A DNA stretch of 64,000 nt from Bordetella parapertussis (GCA_945885345.1 CAMCYP010000002.1:62001-126000); one strand, 5' to 3'; positions 1 through 9,425 are shown, numbered from the stretch's first letter. Numbers and translations: made by a program. The notes: a model not told the origin generated them from the sequence alone.

Positions 1-1098
1 GGCGGCGACATCGTCGGCACAGTACCCAGCGGCATGCCCGCATTCTCACTGCCCACCGGCAGCTGGGCCACCGTGCTGGCGCTGCTGCCGGCCGGATTCG
101 TGCTGGCACTGATCAGTTTCATGGAAGCCACCTCCAGTGCCAAAGTCATCGCCATCAAGACCCGCCAGCACTGGGATGAAAACCGCGAACTGGTGGCCCA
201 GGGACTGGCCAAGGTCGCCTCGGCGCTGAGCCATTCGATACCGGTCAGCGCGTCCTTCTCCCGTTCTGCACTGAACACCAGTGCGCGCACCCGCATGGCC
301 GCCGTCATCGCCGCGCTGGGCGTGCTGCTGACCATGCTGTTTTTCACTTCACTGCTGTACCACGTGCCCAAGCCGGCGCTGGCCGCGATCATCATGGTTG
401 CCGTCGTCGGGCTGATCGACCTGCGCGCAATCAGCACTGCCTGGCGCGCCAACCGCGACGACGGGCTCGCCTGCATCATCACCTTTGTCGCCACGCTGGC
501 CTTTGCACCATACATCCAGAACGGCATCATCACCGGCATCCTGCTGTCCCTGGGCCTGCTGCTGTATCGCATGATGCGGCCCCGGGCCGCCGTGCTCGGG
601 CTGCATCCCGACGGTGATCTGCTCGATGCCAAACTGTTCAAGCTGCCGCCGCCACACCCGTACATCGGCGCCGTGCGTTTTGACGGATCACTGCATTTTG
701 TTACCGGCTCGTATTTCGAGAACGCACTGATCCAGTTGGAACGCAGCAATCCCGACCTGCGCTACGTGCTGATCAAATGCGGCGGCATCAACGACATCGA
801 TGCCTCGGGCATCGAGGTGCTGCGCAGCCTCGACGAACGTTTCCGCAAAAACGATGTGGTGCTGACCTTCAGCGAACTGAAGCAGCAGGTGCGTGATGTG
901 CTCGACCGCACCGGGCTCACCGCCATCATCGGCACTGACAACATATTCCCCAGCGACAAAGCGGCGCTGGCGGAACTAAACAGACGCCTGGCGGAATCCC
1001 TGCCGACCCGGCCGGCTTCCGAGGAGGATAAAGAGGGGAAAGCGGCAGCGGTGCAATCCGGGGCGGCAGCAACGCTGCCGCACCCGGCGGCCGTTTAA
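1..1098 (+). CDS. SulP-family anion transporter, C-terminal part (5' end outside window)
   Basis: The frame is open from base 1, so the gene begins upstream; 365 residues are visible. The first half is hydrophobic with several membrane segments, including a long run around residues 105-135 and another near 155-190. The last third is a STAS domain (about residues 225-320) with the typical core FDGSLHFVTG and DASGIEVLRSL. SulP/SLC26 proteins move sulfate, bicarbonate or dicarboxylates across the inner membrane, and the STAS domain is cytoplasmic and regulatory. The substrate cannot be told from this fragment. The stop overlaps the end of a convergent gene remnant. Confidence 0.9.
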   Translation, partial: GGDIVGTVPSGMPAFSLPTGSWATVLALLPAGFVLALISFMEATSSAKVIAIKTRQHWDENRELVAQGLAKVASALSHSIPVSASFSRSALNTSARTRMAAVIAALGVLLTMLFFTSLLYHVPKPALAAIIMVAVVGLIDLRAISTAWRANRDDGLACIITFVATLAFAPYIQNGIITGILLSLGLLLYRMMRPRAAVLGLHPDGDLLDAKLFKLPPPHPYIGAVRFDGSLHFVTGSYFENALIQLERSNPDLRYVLIKCGGINDIDASGIEVLRSLDERFRKNDVVLTFSELKQQVRDVLDRTGLTAIIGTDNIFPSDKAALAELNRRLAESLPTRPASEEDKEGKAAAVQSGAAATLPHPAAV

Positions 1099-1250
1099 AA
1101 GAATAACTCGCGAATCCCGGCGTCACGGATCAACTGGCCCCGCTTCGCCATTTCGGATTTGATCGCCGCTGCAAATTCATCGGGTGTCGTTGCCATCGCG
1201 TCGGTGCCGGCAGCAACCAGCTTTTCCTTCACATCGGCACAGGGAAAAAC
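1095..1250 (-). pseudogene. Remnant of a Bug-type substrate-binding protein (C-terminal tail only)
   Basis: About 45 codons read like the last helix of a Bug/TctC receptor: DVKEKLVAAGTDAM, then TPDEFAAAIKSEMAKRG and RDAGIRE. Intact Bug proteins in this window end in the same pattern (for example PEEFTATIKADTKTFADIL). No signal peptide or mature N-terminal domain precedes it in frame; the upstream codons look non-coding. I read it as the leftover 3' end of a deleted receptor gene. Its stop overlaps the SulP stop by two bases. Confidence 0.6.
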
Positions 1251-1474
1251 GATCTGGCCGGTCGGCGCAGCGGTGGAGTGCAGAGAGTGTCGCGAATGCG
1301 TGCTCTGCGGAAGCATTTCATATTACTACGCCCGCAGTGTAGCACGGCACTTGTGGAAGCCACCCGCCGCCGCGTAAAAGCCCACTCGCAGCCACTGCAT
1401 CGTCCTGCGCATGGACCTGATGCGCACCCCGGCACCGACCGGCTGCACGGACCGGGTACCGGCTGGAGAACACC

Positions 1475-1873
1475 ATGAACCGCATCGTGCACCTCGCGCT
1501 CAAAGTCGAGGATCTCGACAAGACCACCGAGTTCTATGAAAAGGTATTCGGCTTCTGGGAGGTTGAAACCCGCAAGACACGCGACCACCTGTCACGCCAC
1601 CTGACCGACGGCGACATCGATTTCACGCTGATCAAGTACGACGCCGGCACGCAGTCGGCGGAATCGAAAGCCGCGGGAGAGGGGCCGTGCATCCACCATT
1701 TCGCGGTGGAAGTCGAAGACATGGAAAAAGCCACCGCGGAGGTCAAGGGATACGGTTGCACGATCATCAGCGATCCCGGCGTGATTCCGGTGAAGTTCCG
1801 CGCACCCGGCGGCACCGTCGCCGAAATCGTGCCGGTAGGCCGCTACAAAAAAACGGAACGTCCGGTCAAATAA
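1475..1873 (+). CDS. VOC-family (glyoxalase/bleomycin resistance-like) protein
   Basis: A 132-residue single VOC domain with two beta-alpha-beta-beta-beta halves. The N-terminal HLALKVEDLDKTTEFYEKVF and the second-half IHHFAVEVEDMEKA are classic VOC strands, and the C-terminal VAEIVPVGRY supplies the usual metal-binding glutamate. The start follows a GGAGAA ribosome site (bases 1464-1469). Family members isomerise, hydrolyse or oxygenate small metabolites using a divalent metal, and the substrate cannot be assigned here. It stands alone and converges on the aldehyde dehydrogenase gene across a hairpin. Confidence 0.85.
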   Translation: MNRIVHLALKVEDLDKTTEFYEKVFGFWEVETRKTRDHLSRHLTDGDIDFTLIKYDAGTQSAESKAAGEGPCIHHFAVEVEDMEKATAEVKGYGCTIISDPGVIPVKFRAPGGTVAEIVPVGRYKKTERPVK

Positions 1874-1879
1874 ACAGCG

Positions 1880-1917
1880 CAGGCCGGCACTTCATGCTCC
1901 GGCGGAATGCCGGCCTG
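1880..1917. terminator. Hairpin between convergent genes, probable bidirectional terminator
   Basis: A perfect 10-bp stem (CAGGCCGGCA paired with TGCCGGCCTG, loop 18 nt) sits between the VOC stop and the aldehyde dehydrogenase stop. T-rich bases follow on each strand (TTTG on plus; GTTTATTTG on minus). Confidence 0.6.
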
Positions 1918-1932
1918 TTTGACCCCCGCGCT

Positions 1933-3366
1933 TTACAGACCAGCCTGCGTGATGAACTTCCCGACCAGGTACGGTTCGATGGCTTCGCTGCCGCCTTCCG
2001 AGCCGTAACCCGAATCCTTGACGCCGCCGAACGGCACTTCGGGCAAGGCAAATCCGAGATGGTTGATGGTCATCATGCCGGTTTCGACCTGGGCCGCAAT
2101 CGCGTTGGCGGTTTTTGCCGATTTGGTCCACGCGTACGCAGCTAGACCGTACGGCAGGCGATTGGCCTCCTTCACCGCATCATCGAAGGTCTTGAAGGGA
2201 TTGATGATCGCCATCGGACCGAAGGGCTCGGTGTTCATCGCCATGGCATCGGTCGACAGTTCGGTCACCACGGTCGGTTCGAAGAAATTGCCTTTTTCAC
2301 CGATCGGATAACCGCCGGTCTGCACCTTGCCGCCGTGCTTTTTTGCGTCCTCGACATTGGCCACCATCGCGCTCTGCCGGCGCGGATTGGCCAGGGTCGC
2401 CATTTTGGTGTCCTTGTCAAAACCATCGCCGACCTTGATCGCTTTCGCGCCTTCGACAAATTTGTCGACGAATTTCTGGTACACGCCTTCCTGCACCAGG
2501 AAGCGCGTCGGCGACACGCAGACCTGGCCGGCATTGCGGTATTTCATGAAGCTCATGGTTTTCGCGGCCAGATCAATGTCGGCATCATCAAAAATGATCA
2601 CCGGCGCATGACCGCCCAGTTCCATGGTCGCGCGTTTCATGTGCTGCCCGGCCATCGCGGCGAGCTGTTTGCCGATGGGCGTGGAGCCAGTGAAAGTAAT
2701 TTTGCGGATCACCGGATGCGGAATCAGGTAACTCGAAATCTCCGCCGGGCTGCCGTACACCAGATTGATCACGCCCGCCGGCACGCCGGCATCGGCAAAG
2801 GCGCGGATCAGTTCCGCGGGTGAGGCGGGGGTTTCTTCCGGCGCCTTGATGATGATCGAACAACCGGTGGACAGTGCCGCCGACAGTTTGCGCACGGCCT
2901 GGTTGATCGGGAAATTCCACGGCGTGAAGGCGGCGACCGGTCCCACCGGCTCTTTCACGACGAGTTGATAAATGCCTTCCGCGCGCGCCGGAATCACGCG
3001 GCCGTAGGCGCGGCGACCCTCTTCGGCAAACCAGTCGATCAGGTCGGCGCCGGCCAGCACTTCGAGTTTCGCCTCGCCCACCGGCTTACCCTGCTCCATG
3101 GTCATCATCGACGCCACGGCATCGGCACGCTCGCGGAAAATGTCCGCGGCCTTGCGCATGATCTTGCAGCGGTCAAACGCCGACACCTTGCGCCATACCT
3201 TGAAGCCCGCTTCAGCGGCTTCGAGCGCGCGGTCAAGGTCGGCTTTTTCGGCATAGGCGACGGTGCCAATCTGCTGATGGTTGGCGGGATTGACGACGGG
3301 CAGCGTGCGACCGGACGCAGCCGGGCCCCACTGGCCGTTGATATAGAGCGGCGTATTGGGATACAT
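1933..3366 (-). CDS. NAD(P)-dependent aldehyde dehydrogenase (succinate-semialdehyde dehydrogenase type)
   Basis: A 477-residue, full-length ALDH superfamily enzyme that oxidises an aldehyde to its carboxylate in the cytoplasm. Visible signatures are the Rossmann segment [18 protein letters not shown], the glutamate motif [10 protein letters not shown], and the catalytic cysteine in [13 protein letters not shown]. The C-terminal end [11 protein letters not shown] is typical of the GabD / glycolaldehyde dehydrogenase branch. Overall it resembles GabD-like enzymes, but substrate choice within this branch is loose. It is transcribed toward the VOC gene. A terminator-like hairpin lies upstream, after the dioxygenase gene, so it probably has its own promoter. 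Confidence 0.9.
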   Translation of the reverse strand: MYPNTPLYINGQWGPAASGRTLPVVNPANHQQIGTVAYAEKADLDRALEAAEAGFKVWRKVSAFDRCKIMRKAADIFRERADAVASMMTMEQGKPVGEAKLEVLAGADLIDWFAEEGRRAYGRVIPARAEGIYQLVVKEPVGPVAAFTPWNFPINQAVRKLSAALSTGCSIIIKAPEETPASPAELIRAFADAGVPAGVINLVYGSPAEISSYLIPHPVIRKITFTGSTPIGKQLAAMAGQHMKRATMELGGHAPVIIFDDADIDLAAKTMSFMKYRNAGQVCVSPTRFLVQEGVYQKFVDKFVEGAKAIKVGDGFDKDTKMATLANPRRQSAMVANVEDAKKHGGKVQTGGYPIGEKGNFFEPTVVTELSTDAMAMNTEPFGPMAIINPFKTFDDAVKEANRLPYGLAAYAWTKSAKTANAIAAQVETGMMTINHLGFALPEVPFGGVKDSGYGSEGGSEAIEPYLVGKFITQAGL

Positions 3367-3460
3367 GGCAATGGACCTTCAGTGTGGATGAACGGGAAGG
3401 CCGCAGGATAAACCAGTTTCATGACGACCGCGCGGGTGAACCCGCATTGCGATCACCGGA

Positions 3461-3488
3461 AAAAAACGGCCCGCGGAATCCGCGGGCC
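3461..3488 (-). terminator. Rho-independent terminator of the dioxygenase gene
   Basis: On the minus strand a 9-bp perfect GC stem (GCCCGCGG paired with CCGCGGGC plus one more pair, loop ATT) is followed by GTTTTTT. It lies about 50 bases after the stop of the minus-strand TauD-type gene and before the aldehyde dehydrogenase start. Confidence 0.85.
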
Positions 3489-3540
3489 TGCCGGCCGTTC
3501 AGGGAACTCGCCGGTTACGCTACGCAGTGACGACACACGT

Positions 3541-4446
3541 TCAGCGGGTCGCTTCGCCCTGGATCTGCACGCGATGCATCATGCGGCGCTCGCTGGCATC
3601 GAACGCATCGCGGCGATGGATCAGGCAGCGGTTGTCCCAGATCAGCGTGTCGCCCTGCCGCCACTCGTTGTACCAGACGAACTCCGGCCGCGACGCGTGG
3701 GCCCACAACTGGTCGAGCAGCTGTTCGCTCTCTTCCAGCGGCAATCCGATGATGTAGGCGTTGCGCCGACGCCCCAGATACAGCGCCTTGCGCCGCGTCA
3801 GCGGGTGCGTGCGGAAAACCGGGTGCTGCGCGCCTGGCGCCTCGCGCGGATCAGTGACCTCCGTGAACCCTTTGCGCAATTGCCCGCCGCTGTTGTAAGT
3901 CTCGTCGTGAATCAGCATTTTTCCGGCAAGACGCGATTTGAGGTCCGCCGGCAGCGTGTCATAGGCCATGTACTGGTTGGCGAAATACGTGTTGCCGCCG
4001 GCAGGCGGCACCTCCAGCGCGTGCAGGATCGCGATCGTGCAGGGTTTCACGCGGTAAGACATGTCGGTGTGCCAGATCGCCTCGCCCGCACCGAGGTTAC
4101 CCATCGGCTGGCCGTTAGCCATCAGGTTGGATATCACCAGGATGTCGGGGTAATCGTCGATGTACGGCTTGCCGATGATGCTCATGCCCGGCGGCTCGAG
4201 CGGTCCAAACGACCGGCCCAGCGCCAGCAACTGGGGATCCGAGATCGGCTGGCCGCGTACCACCACCACCAGGTGCTCAACCACGGCCTGCTGCAGGGTC
4301 GCCACGGTGAGCGGATCAAGCGCGGCAAGATCCACGCCGGTCACTTCGGCGCCGCACCCCTTGCCGGACGGGATGATATGCGGGGTCGGCGCGGGACGTG
4401 GCGGGACAACACTTTGCACGGACTGCATGTCAATCTCCCGAATCAA
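3541..4446 (-). CDS. TauD/TfdA-family Fe(II)/2-oxoglutarate dioxygenase
   Basis: A 301-residue protein of normal family length. The iron-binding triad is visible: the proximal His-x-Asp in AIWHTDMSYRV and the distal His in RRMMHRVQIQG. The arginine two residues before that His may be the 2-oxoglutarate contact. The family hydroxylates taurine, sulfonates, aryloxyalkanoates and other acids, and the substrate is unknown here. It is divergent from the GntR gene, and the space between carries a palindrome also found at the enolase/Bug promoter, so it is probably in that GntR regulon. A second, only moderately similar dioxygenase lies at 8381-9244. Confidence 0.9.
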   Translation of the reverse strand: MIREIDMQSVQSVVPPRPAPTPHIIPSGKGCGAEVTGVDLAALDPLTVATLQQAVVEHLVVVVRGQPISDPQLLALGRSFGPLEPPGMSIIGKPYIDDYPDILVISNLMANGQPMGNLGAGEAIWHTDMSYRVKPCTIAILHALEVPPAGGNTYFANQYMAYDTLPADLKSRLAGKMLIHDETYNSGGQLRKGFTEVTDPREAPGAQHPVFRTHPLTRRKALYLGRRRNAYIIGLPLEESEQLLDQLWAHASRPEFVWYNEWRQGDTLIWDNRCLIHRRDAFDASERRMMHRVQIQGEATR

Positions 4447-4463
4447 GTCTGTTCCAATACATG

Positions 4464-4474
4464 CGTATCATACG
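4464..4474. promoter_or_regulatory. Candidate GntR operator (copy 1)
   Basis: The 11-mer CGTATCATACG is a perfect palindrome around a central base. It lies in the 92-bp divergent region between the dioxygenase and the GntR gene. The same 11-mer recurs at 6420-6430. A related half-site, TGTACGATACA, follows at about 4481-4493. Confidence 0.65.
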
Positions 4475-4538
4475 TATCTTTTGTACGATACACAAGTGAG
4501 AGCTATAATCGTTTCAAATTCAAAGAACTAAAAATTCC

Positions 4539-5297
4539 ATGGCACGCAAACCCACCACCCGCCTCGACGTCAGCGGCCCCGACCCGTTGTACAAACAGGT
4601 CGGCGACCGCATTCTGCAATGCCTCGCCGACGGCGAATGGAAACCCGGCGAGCAGCTCCCCACCGAGACCCAGCTGGCCGAGCGCTTCGGCGTGGCGGTA
4701 TTCACCATCCGCGCGGGCATCGGCGACCTCGTCGCCGCCAACATCCTCGTGCGCAAGCAGGGCAAGGGCACCTTCGTCGCACGACATTCGCGGCTGCGCC
4801 AGCGCTACCAGTTCTCGCACATCCACGATACCAGCGGCAGGCAAATCCTGCCCGACCGCGAACTGCTCGCCTTTGGCAAGGCAAAGCCAACCGACGAAGA
4901 AGCCGCCAGGCTGGGACTGCCGCGCGAAGGCAGGCCGGCAATTTACCGGCTGAAGATGCTCAGTGTCGAGGACGGCAAGGCGGTGGCGACGCTCGACATT
5001 GTTCTGCCGGTGCGGATGTTCAGTGAACTGACCGCCAGCGCGATCCGCGGCGCGCAGGAAAACCTCTACGCCGCGTACCAGGACGAATGCGGCGTCAATG
5101 TGATTCGCGTCGAGGAGCGCATCTACGCCGGGCTCGCCACTGTCGGGGAAGCACGGGCGCTGAAGCTTCGCGCCACCAGCCCGGTACTGCGTGTTGAGCG
5201 CATCGCCTACACTTACCGCAACCTGCCCGTGGAATTCCGCACGCGCGTGTTCGACGCCACGAAATACCACTACCGTACCGTCGAAGGCAGCGCTTAA
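4539..5297 (+). CDS. GntR/HutC-family transcriptional regulator with UTRA domain
   Basis: A 252-residue regulator. Residues about 12-80 form the GntR winged helix, with PTETQLAERFGVAVFTIRAG and RKQGKGTFVARH. The rest is a UTRA ligand-binding domain of the HutC subfamily (IYRLKMLSVEDGKAVATLDI through RVERIAYTYRNLPVEFRT). Such proteins are cytoplasmic repressors released by a small-molecule ligand. The gene is divergent from a dioxygenase and its stop overlaps the convergent enolase-superfamily gene by four bases. The shared 11-bp palindromes at 4464 and 6420 are the likely binding sites. Confidence 0.92.
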   Translation: MARKPTTRLDVSGPDPLYKQVGDRILQCLADGEWKPGEQLPTETQLAERFGVAVFTIRAGIGDLVAANILVRKQGKGTFVARHSRLRQRYQFSHIHDTSGRQILPDRELLAFGKAKPTDEEAARLGLPREGRPAIYRLKMLSVEDGKAVATLDIVLPVRMFSELTASAIRGAQENLYAAYQDECGVNVIRVEERIYAGLATVGEARALKLRATSPVLRVERIAYTYRNLPVEFRTRVFDATKYHYRTVEGSA

Positions 5298-6379
5298 ACC
5301 GTCACCACCGCGGAATGGCGCGACTCGCGCGTCTGGTGGTTGCGCATCACGGCGCGGTCGATTTCCGGCCAGTAACCTGGCCTCAGCACGATATCGCCGC
5401 GCTCGAACGGCAGCGGATTGGCAAGCAGGCGCGCCGCGGGTTTGAGGAAACCGTTCATGTCGCCGGCCTTGGACAGGAATCCGCGTGACACGCAGGCCTC
5501 CGTCCAGCACATGATTTCCGTCGCCACGCCATCCCCCAGGCACAACCCGAGACCGAGCGCCTTTGCGCGCGCCATTGAATGCAGGGCGCGATCGACACCG
5601 CCCACCCGCTTGAGTTTCAGTTTGACGAACTTCACGTTGTCTAGGGTCGCCGCGCGATCGATGTCCTGTTCGTTGCGTATCGACTCGTCGAGCATCAGCG
5701 GCACCTTCGATACCCGAGCCACCTGCGCGTTGGCGGCCCACTCGTCGGCTTCGCACGGCTGCTCGAACAGCACGATGCCCGCCGGATCAAGGCTGGAGGC
5801 GAAGCGCATGCCCTGCTCCAAGCTGTAACCGCGGTTGGCATCCATGGTCAGCACCGCGCGACCGCGCAAGGCCTCCTGTACCCAGCGCACGCGCTGCAGA
5901 TCGTCATCGACGTCCCAGCCGACCTTGACCTTGAACGTCCGATACCCTTGCGCCAGCCTCTCTTCGATCTCCGACGTGATCGTCTCCAGGGTGGTGCTGG
6001 AGACCGGCACCAGCAGCGGGATGCGAACCTCCTCTCGCACCGTCAGCGCCGGGTGCCGCGTCACCATCGCCAGGGCGGACAGCATCGCGCACGAGGCAAA
6101 CGGCGCCCGCGGCACTTCTCGATCAACGATCGCGTGGATGTCGCCCGCCGCCTTGCCGGCAAGCTGGGCCGCCTGCGCACAGCAGAACTGCCAGGCGCTG
6201 TCCGCCGTCTCCGCCGTCGAGCCCGCCGGTACATAGGCCTCGCCCCAGCCGACGCTGCCGTCTTCCGCGACCATCTCCACCACGATCGGCTCGAACTCGG
6301 TGTAGGTGCGGAACGAAACCCGGTACGGCTTCACCAGGGGCAGCTTCAGTTGCCGGACGACAATGTCGCGAATAACCAT
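5294..6379 (-). CDS. Enolase-superfamily enzyme (mandelate racemase/muconate lactonizing type)
   Basis: I chose the start at 6379 (MVIRDIVVRQLKLPL) because an AGGA site sits eight bases upstream and the family N-terminus begins there; the open frame extends further without homology. The 361-residue protein shows the KxK motif (TFKVKVGW) and the three metal ligands in MDANRGYS, LFEQPCE and MLDESI. These enzymes abstract an alpha-proton from a carboxylate, giving racemisation, dehydration or cycloisomerisation. The TIM-barrel residues are complete, so it should be active. It is divergent from a Bug receptor with a shared candidate operator, which suggests that the receptor delivers the substrate. 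Confidence 0.9.
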   Translation of the reverse strand: MVIRDIVVRQLKLPLVKPYRVSFRTYTEFEPIVVEMVAEDGSVGWGEAYVPAGSTAETADSAWQFCCAQAAQLAGKAAGDIHAIVDREVPRAPFASCAMLSALAMVTRHPALTVREEVRIPLLVPVSSTTLETITSEIEERLAQGYRTFKVKVGWDVDDDLQRVRWVQEALRGRAVLTMDANRGYSLEQGMRFASSLDPAGIVLFEQPCEADEWAANAQVARVSKVPLMLDESIRNEQDIDRAATLDNVKFVKLKLKRVGGVDRALHSMARAKALGLGLCLGDGVATEIMCWTEACVSRGFLSKAGDMNGFLKPAARLLANPLPFERGDIVLRPGYWPEIDRAVMRNHQTRESRHSAVVTV

Positions 6380-6419
6380 GAAGGAATCCTGCCTTTGGTT
6401 GGTGAAAGCCACGGAATTA

Positions 6420-6430
6420 CGTATCATACG
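6420..6430. promoter_or_regulatory. Candidate GntR operator (copy 2)
   Basis: The second copy of the palindrome CGTATCATACG lies in the divergent promoter of the enolase-superfamily gene (minus) and the Bug receptor (plus). It is identical to the copy beside the GntR gene. Confidence 0.65.
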
Positions 6431-6489
6431 GATGAGTTGGAGGACATTACAACAATACGTCTTCAACCTCAACCACCGGAGGAGCGCGC

Positions 6490-7458
6490 ATGAACCATCA
6501 GCATCTGAAAGCCATCTTTGTACTGCTGGTGCTTGGCTGGTCTGCGCCGGCGGCATCGGCCGACAACTACCCGACCCGTCCCGTGCGCGTGATTGTGCCC
6601 TTCGCGGCCGGTGGCACGTTCGACCTGATTGCGCGCGTGGTGTCGCAGCGACTGACCGAGCTGTGGAACCAGCAGGTCGTGGTCGACAACCGCCCCGGCG
6701 GCGCAACCATCATTGCCACAGAAATGATCGCCAAGGCCACCCCCAACGGCTACACGATCTACCTGTCACCCAACTCACTGGCAGCCAACCCGGCGCTGCA
6801 CAAGAAGCTGCCTTACGACGCCATGCGCGACCTCGCTGCCGTCGTGCTGATCGCTGCACAACCCATGGCGCTGGGAGTCAACCCGGGATTCAAGGCGAAC
6901 ACGGTCCGCGAATTGCTGGACATGGCAAAGGCGCGCCCCGGCACGCTGGCTTACGGTACCGCCGGCATCGGCAGCGGCGGACATTTGGCCGGCGAAATCT
7001 TCAAGTCGATGGCGGGCGTGAACATCACCCACGTCAGCTACAAGGGCGGCAACGTCGCGATGATGGACGTGGTGGGCAACCAGATTCCGCTGGTCATGAC
7101 CGGACTGCCCAACCTGCTGCCGCTGCACCGCGCAGGCCGCATCCGCATCCTGGGCATTACATCCGCCAAGCGCTCTCCCGTGGCAGAACAAATCCCGGCG
7201 CTGGGAGAAACCGTACCAGGCTACGATTTCAAGAACTGGTTCGGGTTCGTAGTGCCGACAGCCACGCCCAAGGCGGTGATCCTGAAGATCAATGCGGACG
7301 TCAACAAGGTGCTGGATAGCGGCGACACCCGCCAGAAACTTACCAGCCAGGGCTTCGAAGTCTACGGCGGCACGCCGGAGGAATTCACTGCCACGATCAA
7401 GGCCGACACCAAGACCTTCGCCGACATCCTGCGCAAGGCCGGCATCACCGCGCAGTGA
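6490..7458 (+). CDS. Bug-family tripartite tricarboxylate transporter substrate-binding protein
   Basis: A 322-residue periplasmic receptor. A signal peptide occupies about residues 1-24 (ending ASADNYP), followed by the family hallmark YPTRPVRVIVPFAAGGTFD and the VVDNRPGG loop. The mid-protein HVSYKGGN and the C-terminal helix close the ligand site. Bug proteins bind carboxylated solutes and normally hand them to TctA/TctB, which are absent from this window. A GGAGGA-type site precedes the ATG. It is probably under GntR control and co-regulated with the enolase-superfamily gene. Confidence 0.93.
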   Translation: MNHQHLKAIFVLLVLGWSAPAASADNYPTRPVRVIVPFAAGGTFDLIARVVSQRLTELWNQQVVVDNRPGGATIIATEMIAKATPNGYTIYLSPNSLAANPALHKKLPYDAMRDLAAVVLIAAQPMALGVNPGFKANTVRELLDMAKARPGTLAYGTAGIGSGGHLAGEIFKSMAGVNITHVSYKGGNVAMMDVVGNQIPLVMTGLPNLLPLHRAGRIRILGITSAKRSPVAEQIPALGETVPGYDFKNWFGFVVPTATPKAVILKINADVNKVLDSGDTRQKLTSQGFEVYGGTPEEFTATIKADTKTFADILRKAGITAQ

Positions 7459-7514
7459 TGGAAATTATTGTTTTTACTTAATAATTACCCGGCCTGCACT
7501 CCGTAAAAGCACGC

Positions 7515-8264
7515 TTAGCCGCCGCCGATTTTCCTGAAATACGCCTTGTTGGCGACGTCGACCACGCTCATCCCGGCGGCGACATCACGGTTACGCTCTT
7601 CCTCGCCGGCCGACAGCGCCTGCGCGCGCGCCAGCACTTCACTGATGCGCACCCGCGGAATGAAACACACACCGTTGTCATCGGCCACCACCAGGTCACC
7701 GGCATTCACCGGCACGCCGCAGATCTGCACCGGGCCGTTGATGGCCACGGTTTCGACACGCCACTTGCCGGTCATCAGACTGACGCCGCGCGCCCAGATC
7801 GGATAAGCGATGCTGCGCGCAGTCGCCACGTCGCGGGTTGCACCGTCGACGATGGCGCCAGCCTCGCCCTGGCGTTTTCCGACGTTCGCCGAATTGCCGC
7901 CCAGGCTGGAAATGCCCGCGACGCCTTCGATCACCAGAACATCGCCGGGCTTGGCCAGGTTGTGCGCCTCGATATCCGCCTGCCCCGACTTGCGCGCCAT
8001 TGCACCCAGCGTCGGCGGCACCGACTGCATGATGTTGCGCACCGTGATCACCGGGCCGATCATGCGCGCCCCCGGCAGCATCGGCTGCAACGTCGCCGCG
8101 GGAATTGCGCCGTGGATACCCAATTCGTCCATCGCATCCGACACCGTGCCGGCCAGATCGGTCAGCTCGAGAAAGGCATCAATGATGGCCTTGCCCGGAC
8201 GCGGAATGTCGAGCATCACGATGCGTTCGCGGGCGATTTTTCCGGTCAGTCGGGGTTCATCCAT
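7515..8264 (-). CDS. RraA-family lyase/decarboxylase-like protein
   Basis: A 249-residue protein of the RraA / HMG aldolase fold. It shows the metal/oxyanion motif GAIVDGATRDVATARS and upstream KPGDVLVIEG, then the NGPVQICGVPVNAGDLVVADDNGV segment in which family members bind the substrate. Enzymes of this fold cleave 4-hydroxy-4-methyl-2-oxoglutarate or decarboxylate oxaloacetate; others bind RNase E. The catabolic context favours a lyase. An AAGGAAA ribosome site supports the start. It converges on the Bug gene and is divergent from the second dioxygenase. Confidence 0.85.
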   Translation of the reverse strand: MDEPRLTGKIARERIVMLDIPRPGKAIIDAFLELTDLAGTVSDAMDELGIHGAIPAATLQPMLPGARMIGPVITVRNIMQSVPPTLGAMARKSGQADIEAHNLAKPGDVLVIEGVAGISSLGGNSANVGKRQGEAGAIVDGATRDVATARSIAYPIWARGVSLMTGKWRVETVAINGPVQICGVPVNAGDLVVADDNGVCFIPRVRISEVLARAQALSAGEEERNRDVAAGMSVVDVANKAYFRKIGGG

Positions 8265-8380
8265 ATGAATTTCCTTGCGGCGGTCAACGATTTACACGAT
8301 GTGGCACGGGATGATGATAACAAGCTGCTTTGTGAAATACTTCATCCTGTAGCAACACACCCGCCACGGAGGAGAACACC

Positions 8381-9244
8381 ATGGCCCTCAAGCTGCATCG
8401 CCTGTCCAATGCGCTGGGCGCCGAGGTCTGCGACATCGACCTGCGGAAGCCGATGAGCGAAAGCACCTTCGGCGAAATCCACAATGCCTTCCTGCAGTTC
8501 GGCATCCTGCTGTTCCGCAACCAGGAAATCACGCGCGAGCAGCACATCGATTTCAGCCGCCGTTTCGGCGAACTCGACGACCATGCGTCGCTGCCGCGCG
8601 ACCGCCATCCGGACTACCCGGAAATCCTGCTGGTCACCAACCGGCCCAATGCTGACGGCACGCCCTCGGAATCGCGCTACACCGGCCGCTCCTGGCACAC
8701 CGATTTTTCATATACCACCCAGCCCGCGCTGGGCTCGCTGCTGCGCTGCTGGGAACTGCCGGAAGTCGGTGGCGACACGCTTTTCGCCAGCATGACCATG
8801 GCCTACAACACGCTATCCGAGGGCATGAAGAAACTGATCGCCGACCTGCACGGCATTCACCTCTCCGGCACTCGCAAGATCAATGTCACCGACGCCGGCG
8901 AAGCGCGCCGCGCCGAAGTGATGAAACTCAATCCGCCAATCGCGCAGCCGGTGGTGCGCGTGCATCCAGAAACCGGCCGCAAGGCGCTGTACCTCGGCGA
9001 GAAGGTAAGACGCTTCGACGGCATGACCGAAGAGGAAAGCCGGCCTCTGATCGACTACCTGAACCGGCATGCCACCCGGCCGGAATTCGTGTTCCGCCAG
9101 CAGTGGCGTGAAAACGACCTGCTGATCTGGGACAACCGCTGTACGCTGCACCAGGCCCTGGGCGACTTCGACGAGAAGCAGACTCGCCACCTTGAACGCA
9201 CCACGGTCAAGGGCACGCCCTCGGGCTACATCGCCGCAGCCTGA
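8381..9244 (+). CDS. TauD/TfdA-family Fe(II)/2-oxoglutarate dioxygenase (second copy)
   Basis: A 287-residue enzyme with the proximal iron site SWHTDFSY and the distal His in TRHLERTTVKG. The start (MALKLHRLSNALGAEV) is preceded by GGAGGAG. It is closer than the copy at 3541 to the classical TauD/TfdA pattern (GVxLFRNQEIT-like region: GILLFRNQEITREQHIDFS). It is divergent from the RraA gene with about 115 bp between. Its substrate is unknown; sulfonates, phenoxyacids and hydroxy acids are possible. Confidence 0.9.
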   Translation: MALKLHRLSNALGAEVCDIDLRKPMSESTFGEIHNAFLQFGILLFRNQEITREQHIDFSRRFGELDDHASLPRDRHPDYPEILLVTNRPNADGTPSESRYTGRSWHTDFSYTTQPALGSLLRCWELPEVGGDTLFASMTMAYNTLSEGMKKLIADLHGIHLSGTRKINVTDAGEARRAEVMKLNPPIAQPVVRVHPETGRKALYLGEKVRRFDGMTEEESRPLIDYLNRHATRPEFVFRQQWRENDLLIWDNRCTLHQALGDFDEKQTRHLERTTVKGTPSGYIAAA

Positions 9245-9425
9245 ATACACCGCCCGGCATCCCCGTCATCGCCATGCGGTTTGCCGCATAAGTTTCGGAC
9301 CATCTGCCGCGACAGAAGCGAAAGAACCCATTCTTCGGGAGCAGATCATGTATTGGTGGCAGGTGGTGGCGCTGTGCGCTGCCCTGGCACGCGACGCGCA
9401 CCGCGGAGAGCCACTACTCCGACCG

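Noticed and set aside
3421-4953. Long open frame on plus opposite the TauD-type gene and the GntR gene
   Set aside because: It is a shadow of high-GC coding: it runs antisense to one real gene and out of frame through another, and its product is arginine-rich without family similarity.
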